Shown here: positions 16,826-25,677 of the stretch, piece after piece | How the letters are laid out: every line of letters starts with the position of its first letter | How positions within the stretch are numbered: position 1 is the stretch's first letter | Source of the DNA: Lachnospiraceae bacterium | GTDB lineage: Bacteria; Bacillota; Clostridia; Lachnospirales; Lachnospiraceae | Direction: 5' to 3' | DNA length: 64,000 nt | NCBI GenBank assembly: GCA_024695665.1 | Contig: JAILHT010000066.1 | Span: 1-64,000 of the forward strand | Translations under genes and position numbers: made by a program | Notes under the pieces: generated by a model | Database searches by the model: none | What the model saw: the letters and a program-made list of their open reading frames with translations, nothing else | What the model was told of the DNA's origin: nothing

Positions 16826-18181
16826 ATGGGTTTTGAAAACAAGAAGTTTCTTCTTGTGGGAGCCGGAAAGAGCGGTATTGCCGCGGCAGGTCTCCTGAAG
16901 GAAAAGAACCTTACATACAGTCTTTATGACGGAAATGAGAAACTTGACTCAAAAGGCTTGAAAAATGACAATCCGGGTATACTCGACTGCGATATCTATG
17001 CCGGAGAACTTCCGGATGAGGTTATTAAAAATACGGATATTGCCGTGTTGAGCCCAGGCGTTCCGACAGATTTGCCTGTTATAGACAGACTCAGAGAGAA
17101 CAACTGCGAAATATGGGGAGAAATCGAACTTGCTTATCGTTTCTCTGCGGGAAAGATACTTGCAATAACCGGAACAAACGGCAAGACAACAACCACAACA
17201 CTGGTCGGAGAGATAATGAAAGCGTATTTCAAGGATGTCAGGGTTGTCGGAAATATCGGTATACCTTACACAAAGGAAGCGGTAACAATGAATGATGATA
17301 CAGTCACCGTAGCTGAGATAAGCAGTTTTCAGCTTGAGACGGCTATAGAGTTTCATCCTAATGTCACCGCGATATTAAACATCACACCGGATCATTTGAA
17401 CAGACATCATACCATGGAAAATTATATTGCCTGTAAAGAGAGTATCGTAAAGAATCAGTGCTCCGGTGAGGCTGTTATTTTAAATTATGAGGATGAGGTA
17501 TTAAGAGAGTTTGGAAAATCTCTTGATATAAAAGTGATATATTTCTCATCGAAGAGAAGACTTGAGAATGGTTATTATCTTTCTAATGACAAGATAGTAA
17601 AAGCTGCCTGTGGTAAGGATGATATTCTTTTGAGTGTAGATGAGCTCAATCTCCTCGGAAATCACAATTATGAGAATGTCATGGCTGCAATAGCTATGTC
17701 CGAGAATTTCGGAGTACCTATGGATGTTATACTTGAGACTGTCAAAAACTTTAAGGCGGTTGAACATCGTATAGAATTTGTCATCGAAAAGAACGGCGTG
17801 GCTTATTATAATGACTCAAAGGGAACAAATCCGGATGCTGCAATCCAGGGCATAAGAGCCATGAAGCGACCTACACTCCTTATAGGCGGAGGATATGACA
17901 AACAATCCGAGTATGATGAGTGGATAGAGGCCTTTGACGGAAAAGTAAAGAAGCTTGTTTTGATCGGACAGACCAAAGAAAAGATAAAAGAATGTGCAAA
18001 CAAACACGGTTTTTTCGATGTTGTTATGTGCGAGACGTTTGAGGAAGCTATATATTTTTGCAGGGATAATGCAAAAAGTGGTGATGCGGTACTTCTTTCA
18101 CCTGCATGCGCCAGCTGGGGAATGTTTGACAATTACGAAGAAAGAGGAAGAATCTTTAAAGATATAGTCAGAAATATGTAG
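16826..18181 (+). CDS. murD: UDP-N-acetylmuramoylalanine--D-glutamate ligase
   Basis: A 451-aa Mur ligase that adds D-Glu to UDP-MurNAc-L-Ala. It has the N-terminal UDP-binding fold (FLLVGAGKSGIAAAG), the ATP-binding P-loop GTNGKTTTT at about residue 115, and the family motif near HRIEFV and YNDSKGTNPDA. Two starts are possible: the ATG at 16826 (ten bases after GGAGG) and a TTG at 16820 (four bases after it). I prefer the ATG. Confidence 0.95.
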   Translation: MGFENKKFLLVGAGKSGIAAAGLLKEKNLTYSLYDGNEKLDSKGLKNDNPGILDCDIYAGELPDEVIKNTDIAVLSPGVPTDLPVIDRLRENNCEIWGEIELAYRFSAGKILAITGTNGKTTTTTLVGEIMKAYFKDVRVVGNIGIPYTKEAVTMNDDTVTVAEISSFQLETAIEFHPNVTAILNITPDHLNRHHTMENYIACKESIVKNQCSGEAVILNYEDEVLREFGKSLDIKVIYFSSKRRLENGYYLSNDKIVKAACGKDDILLSVDELNLLGNHNYENVMAAIAMSENFGVPMDVILETVKNFKAVEHRIEFVIEKNGVAYYNDSKGTNPDAAIQGIRAMKRPTLLIGGGYDKQSEYDEWIEAFDGKVKKLVLIGQTKEKIKECANKHGFFDVVMCETFEEAIYFCRDNAKSGDAVLLSPACASWGMFDNYEERGRIFKDIVRNM

Positions 18182-18192
18182 GAGAGTTATGG

Positions 18193-19311
18193 ATGCCTAA
18201 AACAGGAAAAAGAAAAAAGGAGAAAAAAATTCGATATTTTGATTATACATTGCTTTTTATAATCATTTTTCTTGTTGGATTCGGTCTCGTAATGCTATAC
18301 AGCACGAGCTCCTATACGGCAGCGACAAGATTCGGCGATTCGGCCTATTATCTGCAAAAACAGTTAAGGGCAGTAATCCTGGGATTTGGAGCGATGATAA
18401 TAATCTCTGTGATTGATTATCATTTTTGGATGAGAATAAGTGCTTTTGCATATGCGTTTTCTTTTTTTCTTTGCCTGGCAGTTATATTTATCGGAAGAAA
18501 TTATAACGGTTCAACCAGATGGATTTACCTCGGAGGAGTATCCTTTCAGCCGTCAGAGATAGCAAAAATTGCTACCATTATTTTTCTGTCGGCCCTGATA
18601 AACAGAATCCCGGGACAGATGGGAAAATTTTCGTCTATCCTAAAGCTCATATTGATAGCATTTCCTATGATTGCTGTTATCGCTTTAAACAACTTAAGTA
18701 CAGCCATAATTATTCTCGGTATAACAATTGTTATAATATTTGTGGCAAGTCCTAAATATTTACCTTTTGGAATGATTGCCGCCATAGGCGTTGCCCTGGC
18801 AGGAGTATTTGTTCTAACGGCCGGATACAGACTGGACAGAATAAAAATATGGCTCAATCCGGAAGACTATGAAAAAGGATATCAGACACTTCAGGGATTG
18901 TATGCAATAGGTTCAGGAGGATTATTCGGAAAAGGGCTCGGAGAGAGCATGCAGAAGCTCGGTTATCTGCCCGAGGCACAGAATGACATGATTTTTTCGA
19001 TAATTTGTGAAGAACTTGGACTTTTCGGCGCAATCTGTGTAATCCTTCTCTATATTATTTTAATATGGAGATTTATGGTTATCGCAACGAATGCCAAAGA
19101 TCTTTACGGCTCTTTGGTTGTCAGCGGGATTTTGGCACACATAGCTATACAGGTCATATTAAATATAGCCGTTGTGACAAATACAATACCGAATACAGGA
19201 ATAACACTTCCTTTTATAAGTTACGGAGGAACGTCGCTGTCCATACTCTTGGCAGAGATGGGGCTGGCATTAAATGTGGCAAAACAAATCAGGCTTACAC
19301 CTGCAGAATAA
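18193..19311 (+). CDS. ftsW: SEDS-family septal peptidoglycan glycosyltransferase (FtsW/SpoVE)
   Basis: A 372-aa polytopic SEDS protein with about ten membrane helices. Characteristic sequences are GLVMLYSTSSY near the N-terminus, RWIYLGGVSFQPSEIAKI, and LPFISYGGTSL near the C-terminus. It polymerises lipid II at the septum with the class B PBP encoded upstream. Start at 18193 is set by GGAGAG eight bases upstream; the ATG at 18189 runs into a stop. In many clusters murG follows; here divIB follows directly after six bases. Confidence 0.92.
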   Translation: MPKTGKRKKEKKIRYFDYTLLFIIIFLVGFGLVMLYSTSSYTAATRFGDSAYYLQKQLRAVILGFGAMIIISVIDYHFWMRISAFAYAFSFFLCLAVIFIGRNYNGSTRWIYLGGVSFQPSEIAKIATIIFLSALINRIPGQMGKFSSILKLILIAFPMIAVIALNNLSTAIIILGITIVIIFVASPKYLPFGMIAAIGVALAGVFVLTAGYRLDRIKIWLNPEDYEKGYQTLQGLYAIGSGGLFGKGLGESMQKLGYLPEAQNDMIFSIICEELGLFGAICVILLYIILIWRFMVIATNAKDLYGSLVVSGILAHIAIQVILNIAVVTNTIPNTGITLPFISYGGTSLSILLAEMGLALNVAKQIRLTPAE

Positions 19312-19317
19312 ATTTTT

Positions 19318-20073
19318 ATGATAAAAGAGAAAAGAAGACAACAAAGAAAAAGAAAAAGAGCGCTTATCATTTCTCTGGCAATAGTTCTTGTGATTTTTAT
19401 CGCGTTCATGATTGTCTGGAATGTCTTTACAGTCAAAAACGTGGTTGTCGAGGGAAATGAATTGTACAGCACCAAGCAGATTGAAGAGATTGCTTTGAAT
19501 GATGAGTACTCATGGAACTCACTCTATGTTCTTTTTAAATCAAAATTCATTAAGAGTGAGGAGGTCCCTTTTGTGGATGTCATGGAGATATCTCTCGACG
19601 ATCCGCACACGGTACATATAAAAGTGTATGAGAAGGGAAGCATAGGATACATTTATCTGGCCGGAACAAATCAGAATGCTTATTTTGACAAAGACGGTTT
19701 CGTTATAGAAACCTCCGAGGAGGAGATTGAGGGTGTGCCGAGAGTCGACGGACTGGGTTGCGACAAGGTTGTGCTTTATGAAAAATTGCCAATCGAAAAT
19801 GAGTCAATCCTAAAAGAAGTTCTTGTGTGCACACAGGCATTAAAAAAGTATGAAGTGGTCCCGGAGACAATAACATTTGATTCCTCAGGAAATATTACGC
19901 TGAGATATGAGACTATCAAGGTTTTGCTTGGCGATGATACGAACCTTACCGAGAAGATAATGCGATTGCCGGTTATACTTCCGGATCTTGAAGGGAAGAC
20001 AGGAACACTTCATGTAGAAGATTGGACGACAGATAACAAAAACATCATATTCAGAGAGGAGAGTATTGATTAA
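19318..20073 (+). CDS. divIB: Cell division protein DivIB/FtsQ
   Basis: A 251-aa bitopic protein: a basic cytoplasmic N-terminus (about 18 residues), one membrane helix (about 19-38), then an extracellular POTRA domain (VKNVVVEGNELYSTKQIEEI) and a beta domain. It is a component of the DivIB-FtsL-DivIC divisome subcomplex. Size and topology match Firmicute DivIB. It sits between ftsW and ftsZ, its normal place. The ribosome binding site upstream is weak, so translation may be coupled to ftsW. Confidence 0.85.
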   Translation: MIKEKRRQQRKRKRALIISLAIVLVIFIAFMIVWNVFTVKNVVVEGNELYSTKQIEEIALNDEYSWNSLYVLFKSKFIKSEEVPFVDVMEISLDDPHTVHIKVYEKGSIGYIYLAGTNQNAYFDKDGFVIETSEEEIEGVPRVDGLGCDKVVLYEKLPIENESILKEVLVCTQALKKYEVVPETITFDSSGNITLRYETIKVLLGDDTNLTEKIMRLPVILPDLEGKTGTLHVEDWTTDNKNIIFREESID

Positions 20074-20090
20074 AAAATCAGATTTTTCGG

Positions 20091-20119
20091 TTGATTATTT
20101 TATATAAAACTAATATTAT
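20091..20119 (+). promoter_or_regulatory. Putative ftsZ promoter
   Basis: TTGATT (20091-20096), 17-bp spacer and TATTAT (20114-20119) in the AT-rich gap between divIB and ftsZ. It would allow ftsZ to be expressed apart from the rest of the cluster. Confidence 0.5.
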
Positions 20120-20192
20120 AATAATTAGATTTTTATGATTTTATGAGAAATTATAGGTTGAAGCTAGACGTTAGTTAAAGGAGGAGTTACCT

Positions 20193-21389
20193 TTGTTAGA
20201 GATAAATACTGCAGATACAGATTCCAATGCAAAAATCATTGTTATCGGGGTCGGAGGAGCCGGAAACAATGCTGTAAACAGAATGATAGATGAGAATATT
20301 GAAGGTGTTGAATTCATAGGAATCAATACCGATAAACAGGCACTTGCTCTTTGCAAGGCCCCATTGCTTATTCAGATAGGAGAGAAACTCACTAAAGGAC
20401 TTGGTGCAGGCGCACAGCCTGAGATCGGTGAGAAAGCAGCCGAGGAAAGCGCAGAGGAACTTACAGAAGCTGTTAAGGGCGCAGATATGGTATTCGTCAC
20501 ATGTGGAATGGGTGGCGGTACAGGAACCGGAGCAGCACCTGTTGTTGCAAAGATAGCTAAAGAGATGGGTATTCTCACTGTCGGTGTTGTCACAAAACCA
20601 TTTAAATTTGAAGCAAAGCAGAGAGCTATAAATGCCGCAAACGGTGTCGAGAGACTTCGTGACAGCGTTGATACTCTTATTGTTATACCAAATGACAAAC
20701 TTTTGGAGATTGTTGACAGACATACTTCCATGCCGGATGCTTTGAAAAAAGCAGACGAGGTTTTACAGCAGGGTGTACAGGGTATTACCGATCTTATCAA
20801 TGTTCCGGCACTTATCAACCTTGACTTTGCCGATGTTCAGACAGTTATGAAGGACAAAGGTATGGCTCATATCGGAATCGGTAGTGCAAAGGGCGATGAA
20901 AAAGCTCTTGATGCTGTTAAGATTGCTGTTGAAAGTCCTCTTCTTGAGACAACCATCAATGGCGCTAGCCATGTTATCATCAATATTTCAGGTGATATAT
21001 CACTTATGGACGCAAGCGATGCCGCAAGTTATGTTCAGGAACTTGCAGGTGATGATGCGAATATTATTTTCGGTGCAAAATACGATCAGACTATGACGGA
21101 TGAGGCTACTATTACCGTTATTGCCACCGGCCTTGAGAATGGTGGGGTTTCAAGAAATATCATTCCATCTCTTAAATATGATGGAAAACCTCTTGTGAAC
21201 TCAAGGGCATCCATGACAACACAGGATAAGCCTATGGCAAGCAGACCGAGACCGGTTGTAAATCCTACAGCACAGGCAAATCCAAAGCCGGTTTCTACAC
21301 TTGGAGTAAACAGAGTTCCACAGCCTGAGAGCACTGTTGCACAGAAAGATATTAAGATACCTGAGTTTTTGAAGAATTCGAGAAAATAA
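20193..21389 (+). CDS. ftsZ: Cell division GTPase FtsZ
   Basis: A 398-aa tubulin-like GTPase that polymerises into the Z ring. The GTP-binding signature [13 protein letters not shown] is at about residues 106-118, and the N-terminal [11 protein letters not shown] is present. After the globular core (to about 320) comes a linker rich in Pro, Lys and Arg and a C-terminal peptide [12 protein letters not shown], the usual docking site for partners such as SepF. The start is a TTG at 20193, fixed by AAGGAGGAG six bases upstream and by the protein's usual N-terminus; no ATG fits. Confidence 0.97.
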   Translation: MLEINTADTDSNAKIIVIGVGGAGNNAVNRMIDENIEGVEFIGINTDKQALALCKAPLLIQIGEKLTKGLGAGAQPEIGEKAAEESAEELTEAVKGADMVFVTCGMGGGTGTGAAPVVAKIAKEMGILTVGVVTKPFKFEAKQRAINAANGVERLRDSVDTLIVIPNDKLLEIVDRHTSMPDALKKADEVLQQGVQGITDLINVPALINLDFADVQTVMKDKGMAHIGIGSAKGDEKALDAVKIAVESPLLETTINGASHVIINISGDISLMDASDAASYVQELAGDDANIIFGAKYDQTMTDEATITVIATGLENGGVSRNIIPSLKYDGKPLVNSRASMTTQDKPMASRPRPVVNPTAQANPKPVSTLGVNRVPQPESTVAQKDIKIPEFLKNSRK

Positions 21390-21404
21390 CAGGGGGCGGA
21401 TCTT

Positions 21405-21722
21405 ATGAGAGATAAGATCGATGAAAGAGATCTTCAGGATATGCTGAGGAGAAATGTTATTAAAAGCTATAATGTTCATTATATGACTATGGACGAGGTG
21501 GCTGAGGATGCCCGGGAACCTGTAGAGGAAGAACCTGTTGAAGAACCTGTACAGGAAAAGAAACTTCCAAAGGTTGAACTTGAAGGATATCCGGAGTACA
21601 GCGAAGAATTGCCACCTTCTGCTTTTTATGGTCAAGAGAAAGCTGATGAGGAGACTCTTGCCAGAATGGCCGAAATCATGAAAGACAGAGAAGCTGCAGT
21701 AAAAGATATATTCAACCAATAA
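21405..21722 (+). CDS. Small acidic protein downstream of ftsZ, unknown
   Basis: A 105-aa soluble, strongly acidic protein that I do not recognise. It has a helical N-terminus (ERDLQDMLRRNVIKSYNVHY), a low-complexity Glu/Pro/Val middle (PVEEEPVEEPVQEKK) and a helical C-terminus. It starts 15 bases after ftsZ with GGGGCGG upstream and is followed by a strong terminator, so it is the last gene of the dcw operon. Its place suggests a role connected with division, but nothing in the sequence proves it. Confidence 0.6.
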   Translation: MRDKIDERDLQDMLRRNVIKSYNVHYMTMDEVAEDAREPVEEEPVEEPVQEKKLPKVELEGYPEYSEELPPSAFYGQEKADEETLARMAEIMKDREAAVKDIFNQ

Positions 21723-21726
21723 GAAT

Positions 21727-21761
21727 AAAACGACGCATTATAGTAATGCGTCGTTTTTTTT
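21727..21761. terminator. Bidirectional intrinsic terminator after the dcw cluster
   Basis: An 11-bp perfect stem (21730-21740 with 21744-21754) and a 3-base loop, with A-run and T-run on either side. It separates the dcw operon from the converging AraC gene and can work in both directions. Confidence 0.9.
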
Positions 21762-21782
21762 GAATTTTAGGATTTTTTTAGA

Positions 21783-22688
21783 CTATTTAGTATATGAGGA
21801 TGGCGACATACGGTATTTCTTTTTAAAAGCTCTTAAAAATGTTGTATATTCCTTAAAACCTGATTGCTCAAAGGCCTCTGCCACAGGTTTACCGGAATTT
21901 AAAAGGGCAGTGGCATTTATAAGTCTCTTTTCTTCTATATAGTTGTGTAATGAATAGCCTGTCTCTTCTTTAAACTTGTGCATCAGATAGTACTTGCTCA
22001 TATAAAATCTGGTTGCTATATCATCATTGGATAGATTTTCCTTAAGATTTTTATTTATGTAGCTTATGATTTCATCTATTTTCGGATCGTATGTAATGGA
22101 TGAGAAATCTTCTTTGAAATCAGGTGAAAGAAGCAATCTGAAAAGAGAGACAAGAAAATGTTCCATATGTGAATCAGCAAGTATTTTGGCGCCAAATGCA
22201 TCTTCATTGCCGCAATGATAAGCATCCATCAACATCTTTTGCAGATCTTTTGTCAGCTCTCTCTTTAATCTGATTAGAGATGCCTTTAGTATATTGGACT
22301 TTATCTCTGTATTCTCTTCGGTGAATTTGTCGAAATAGGCATCGGATATCCATAAAACAAGACGCTCATATTCGACACTCGGGTCAATTACGGGACGGTG
22401 GATCTTGTGCATTGGAACCAAAAGAATGTCATTGTTTTTCAGCTCGTAGCTTTTGCCTTCTATTTCATAGTTGACTTTTCCGTGAATCAAAACAACAAGT
22501 TTATGAAAGTCGTGATAGTGATAATTGAATGATATCTCTTTTTTGTCTTTGATATAGAAAAGATGATAGTTTTCATTTAAGTATCCGCTCTTGTTTTCCG
22601 GATTTAGATTCTTAAGTTTTATCTCTTCATCATTAAGGTATGCCCAAGGGGCTTTTGTTTTTGTACTCATATGCTCATTATAATGCAT
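21783..22688 (-). CDS. AraC-family transcriptional regulator
   Basis: A 301-aa regulator with an N-terminal cupin sensor domain (NYHYHDFHKLVVLIHGKVNYEIEGKS split over about residues 54-80) and a C-terminal AraC double helix-turn-helix (TRFYMSKYYLMHKFKEETG and FEQSGFKEYTTFLRAFKKK). It is divergent from dapF, with no sugar or transport genes nearby, so its target is unclear. It is not a close duplicate of the AraC protein at 1039-1938. Confidence 0.85.
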   Translation of the reverse strand: MHYNEHMSTKTKAPWAYLNDEEIKLKNLNPENKSGYLNENYHLFYIKDKKEISFNYHYHDFHKLVVLIHGKVNYEIEGKSYELKNNDILLVPMHKIHRPVIDPSVEYERLVLWISDAYFDKFTEENTEIKSNILKASLIRLKRELTKDLQKMLMDAYHCGNEDAFGAKILADSHMEHFLVSLFRLLLSPDFKEDFSSITYDPKIDEIISYINKNLKENLSNDDIATRFYMSKYYLMHKFKEETGYSLHNYIEEKRLINATALLNSGKPVAEAFEQSGFKEYTTFLRAFKKKYRMSPSSYTK

Positions 22689-22725
22689 ATAGCACTTTTT
22701 GCAAGGTTGTCGACATGTTTTGCAC

Positions 22726-22753
22726 TTGGATACTGAAAAAACAGTTGTATGAT
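22726..22753 (+). promoter_or_regulatory. Candidate promoter for the DapF-like gene
   Basis: TTGGAT (22726-22731), 16-bp spacer, TATGAT (22748-22753) in the divergent intergenic region. An alternative pair (TTGTAT at 22745, TATCAG at 22768) overlaps it, so the assignment is tentative. Confidence 0.35.
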
Positions 22754-22798
22754 TGTTTTATAGATTATATCAGAACCCTTATGTATGGAGGAAAGCTT

Positions 22799-23644
22799 AT
22801 GGATACGATTATTTTGAGGAAATATCACGGACTTGGAAACGATTATTTGATACTTGATCCGAAAAAGAACGAGATTAAGCTTCAGGACAGATATATTGAG
22901 TTGATGTGCAGAAGAAAATACGGTATCGGATCCGACGGAATTCTATATGGACCGATTATAGAAAACGGTGAGATTCATGTAAAGATATTCAATGCGGATG
23001 GAAGTGAAGCTGAGCAGGGCGGAAATGCCGTAAGCATATTTGCAAGATATCTTAAAGACGAAAAATATGTAACTGATGAAGCCGTTGATATATATACTAA
23101 GGCAGGAAAAGTCCACGTCAGATATCTGGATGAAAAGGGTGATACACTTTGCGTGAACATGGGAAAAGCTGCTTTCTTCTCAATCGGAAATACTATAGAG
23201 ATGCCTGATACAGATATGAAAACAGAGCCTTTGCAGTTTAATGGAAATATGTACAACACGGTTTGTCTTTCAATAGGAACGCCAAACTGTGTAATAATGA
23301 CTGAAAATGTATCTGAGGGCTGTGCCGAAGAACTGGGACCTTATGTTGAGAATGCAGATTATTTTCCAACAAGAATAAATATGGAGCTTATGAAAGTTGT
23401 ATCGAGGGATACACTTGAGATTGAGAATTATGCAAGAGGTGAGGGATATGTTCCTTCCTCGGGAACGGGCGCCTGTGCTGCGGCTGCGGCAGCATATAAG
23501 ATGGGACTTACAGACAGTAAAGTTACCGTAAAGATGCCGGGCGGAGATATGCAGATTGAGATAGCGGATAACAAGGACGTTTTTATGACCGGACATGTTG
23601 TACCTGTAGGAGAAGTGACACTGGCTGAGAACTTTTTCGCATAA
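22799..23644 (+). CDS. dapF: DapF-family protein lacking both catalytic cysteines
   Basis: A 281-aa protein with the full fold and many signatures of diaminopimelate epimerase, which converts LL- to meso-diaminopimelate: KYHGLGNDYLILD at the start, FNADGSEAE, SIGTPNCVI, and a SGTGACAAA segment. The two active-site cysteines of the family (Cys73 and Cys217 in the H. influenzae enzyme) are replaced: residue 74 is Gly (EQGGNA instead of QCGNG) and residue 221 is Ser (SSGTGA instead of ACGSGA). A Cys remains at 225 but in the non-catalytic position. It may be a variant epimerase or have another reaction. Start at 22799 is supported by GGAGG seven bases upstream; a longer in-frame ORF from 22640 is not. 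Confidence 0.8.
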   Translation: MDTIILRKYHGLGNDYLILDPKKNEIKLQDRYIELMCRRKYGIGSDGILYGPIIENGEIHVKIFNADGSEAEQGGNAVSIFARYLKDEKYVTDEAVDIYTKAGKVHVRYLDEKGDTLCVNMGKAAFFSIGNTIEMPDTDMKTEPLQFNGNMYNTVCLSIGTPNCVIMTENVSEGCAEELGPYVENADYFPTRINMELMKVVSRDTLEIENYARGEGYVPSSGTGACAAAAAAYKMGLTDSKVTVKMPGGDMQIEIADNKDVFMTGHVVPVGEVTLAENFFA

Positions 23645-23695
23645 TACTTATTAATTTTTACACATAAACATATACTTTTAAATAAAAGTACCTTG

Positions 23696-23704
23696 TGGTA
23701 GAAT
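23696..23704 (+). promoter_or_regulatory. Extended -10 promoter upstream of argS
   Basis: TGgTAGAAT (23696-23704) is an extended -10 element; the -35 region (TTTTAA near 23676) is poor. It lies four bases before the terminator-like hairpin that separates the DapF-like gene and argS. Confidence 0.4.
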
Positions 23705-23705
23705 A

Positions 23706-23757
23706 AAAAACTGGTATAGTTTTAGGAAAAAACTAAAACTACACCGGTTTTTATTTT
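23706..23757 (+). terminator. Terminator-like hairpin between dapF and argS
   Basis: An 18-bp stem with one wobble and one mismatch (23708-23725 with 23733-23750), a 7-base loop and a T-rich tail. It can end the dapF message; if the promoter at 23696 is real it would also be the 5' leader hairpin of argS. Confidence 0.7.
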
Positions 23758-23795
23758 GTTTATAAGCAAGTTATGAATGAAGGAGTTGTTCGTAG

Positions 23796-25562
23796 ATGAA
23801 TAAGATACTTGATGTTATAAGTGAAGAAGTACAGAAGGCATTTGAGAAAAAAGGTTACGATCCGAAATACGGAAAAGTAGGCCTTTCAAACAGACCTGAT
23901 TTGTGTGAATATCAGTGCAACGGAGCAATGGCATGTGCAAAGGTATACAAGAAGGCACCTTTTATGATCTCCGATGAGATCGCAGAGGAACTGAATTCGA
24001 ATACTATGTTTGAAAGCGTTGTGAGCGTAAAGCCTGGATTTTTGAATATAAAACTTTCGGGTGCTTTTCTTAATGACTATGTTACAAAGATGGGTGAGGA
24101 TTCAAAATACGGAGTATCAGAGGTTGAAGAAGATCGAACCGTTATGCTTGATTTCGGAGGACCTAATGTGGCAAAGCCTCTTCATGTCGGACATCTCCGC
24201 TCTGCGATAATCGGTGAGAGTGTGAAGAGAATACTGAGATTCAAAGGAGATAAGGTAATAGGTGATGTTCATCTCGGAGACTGGGGACTTCAGATGGGGC
24301 TTATCATAACAGAACTTAAAAGCAGAAAGCCTGAGCTTGTCTATTTTGATGACAGTTATATGGGAGAGTATCCTACAGAGGCTCCGTTTACAATTGCAGA
24401 GCTTGAAGAGATTTATCCTACTGCAAGTGCAAAATCTAAAGAGGATGTCTCTTATAAAGAGGAAGCGTTAAAAGCAACAGTTGAAGTTCAGAAAGGAAAA
24501 CCGGGATACAGAGCACTTCTCAATCATATATTGAATGTCTCGGTGACTGACCTGAAGAAAAACTATGAAAATCTGGGGGTTTCTTTTGACCTTTGGAAAG
24601 GAGAATCAGATGCGGATCCTTATATTCCTGACATGGTAAAGAAGATGAGGGATGAAGGGTTTGCATATGAGAGCGATGGCGCACTGGTTGTGGATGTTAA
24701 AGAAGAAAGTGATACAAAGGAAATCCCTCCTTGTATGATTTTAAAATCAGATGGAGCAGCCTTGTATGACACTACAGATCTTGCAACTTTGATCTGGAGA
24801 ATGAACGATTACAATCCGGATGAGGTCATCTATGTAGTTGACAAAAGACAGGAACTTCATTTTATTCAGGTGTTCAGGTGCGCAAAGAAGACAGGAATAG
24901 TTCCGGCAGATAAGAAACTCACATTTTTGGGCTTCGGAACAATGAACGGAAAAGACGGAAAACCATTCAAAACCAGAGAAGGTGGTGTAATGCGATTGGA
25001 GCATCTGCTCACATCTATTAATGAGGAGATGGCTGCCAAGATAGCCGATAATAATACAATGAGTAAAGATGAGGCGGAAAAGACTGCCAAAATTGTTGCT
25101 CTTGCTGCCATTAAATACGGCGATCTCTCGAACCAGGCATCAAAAGATTATGTGTTTGATATTGACAGATTCACATCTTTTGAAGGAAACACAGGTCCAT
25201 ACATCCTTTATACTATTGTAAGAATCAAATCAATTCTGGCAAAATATAAGGAGAGCGGAAAAAATATCGCAAACTGTAAATTGCTTGCACCAAAGAAGGA
25301 CAGCGAGAAGGAACTCATGCTTGCGCTGACAAAGTATGCGCCGGCAATAGATTCAGCGTATGAAGAACTTGCGCCACATAAGATCTGTGCATATATATAC
25401 GAACTCTCAAATGCATTGAATCATTTTTACCATGAGACAAAGATTATGGGAGAAGAAGACGCAGACAGACAGGCATCCTACGTAAAACTTCTTGATATTA
25501 CAAGGGGTGTGCTTGAGCAGGCTATCGATCTTTTGGGATTTGAAGCACCTGAGAGGATGTAA
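23796..25562 (+). CDS. argS: Arginyl-tRNA synthetase
   Basis: A 588-aa class I aminoacyl-tRNA synthetase. The Arg-tRNA synthetase N-terminal domain is at residues 1-90, the HIGH motif appears as HVGH in ANVAKPLHVGHLRSAIIG form (about 125-142), and the DALR anticodon-binding domain is at the C-terminus, ending in a canonical PERM. The MSK-like loop is replaced by GKPFKTREG, common in ArgRS. Length is typical. The ATG at 23796 has AAGGAG upstream. It is followed at once by a strong promoter for the metal GTPase gene. Confidence 0.96.
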   Translation: MNKILDVISEEVQKAFEKKGYDPKYGKVGLSNRPDLCEYQCNGAMACAKVYKKAPFMISDEIAEELNSNTMFESVVSVKPGFLNIKLSGAFLNDYVTKMGEDSKYGVSEVEEDRTVMLDFGGPNVAKPLHVGHLRSAIIGESVKRILRFKGDKVIGDVHLGDWGLQMGLIITELKSRKPELVYFDDSYMGEYPTEAPFTIAELEEIYPTASAKSKEDVSYKEEALKATVEVQKGKPGYRALLNHILNVSVTDLKKNYENLGVSFDLWKGESDADPYIPDMVKKMRDEGFAYESDGALVVDVKEESDTKEIPPCMILKSDGAALYDTTDLATLIWRMNDYNPDEVIYVVDKRQELHFIQVFRCAKKTGIVPADKKLTFLGFGTMNGKDGKPFKTREGGVMRLEHLLTSINEEMAAKIADNNTMSKDEAEKTAKIVALAAIKYGDLSNQASKDYVFDIDRFTSFEGNTGPYILYTIVRIKSILAKYKESGKNIANCKLLAPKKDSEKELMLALTKYAPAIDSAYEELAPHKICAYIYELSNALNHFYHETKIMGEEDADRQASYVKLLDITRGVLEQAIDLLGFEAPERM

Positions 25563-25570
25563 GTGTTTTC

Positions 25571-25622
25571 TTGACAAAAAATATGCTAAAGGATAACATT
25601 TTTAGGCAGGCTTTGCCGGCCT
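25571..25622 (+). promoter_or_regulatory. Strong promoter and leader hairpin of the CobW operon
   Basis: A perfect TTGACA (25571-25576), 17-bp spacer and TAACAT (25594-25599), starting nine bases after the argS stop. A hairpin follows (25604-25611 with 25615-25622, one mismatch, TTT loop) without a T-run. This promoter probably drives the long run of genes to 40412. Confidence 0.65.
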
Positions 25623-25677
25623 GAATGTATATACAACAGTTAACAGTTTATTTTTTTACGGAAAGAAGGAATAAAAA

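Noticed and set aside
20196-20818. Overlapping minus-strand ORFs opposite ftsZ
   Set aside because: They lie within a clearly coding, conserved gene and have no ribosome binding sites.
23645-23795. T-box or arginine riboswitch in front of argS
   Set aside because: Only a single terminator-like hairpin is visible; no T-box bulge sequence or specifier stem could be found.
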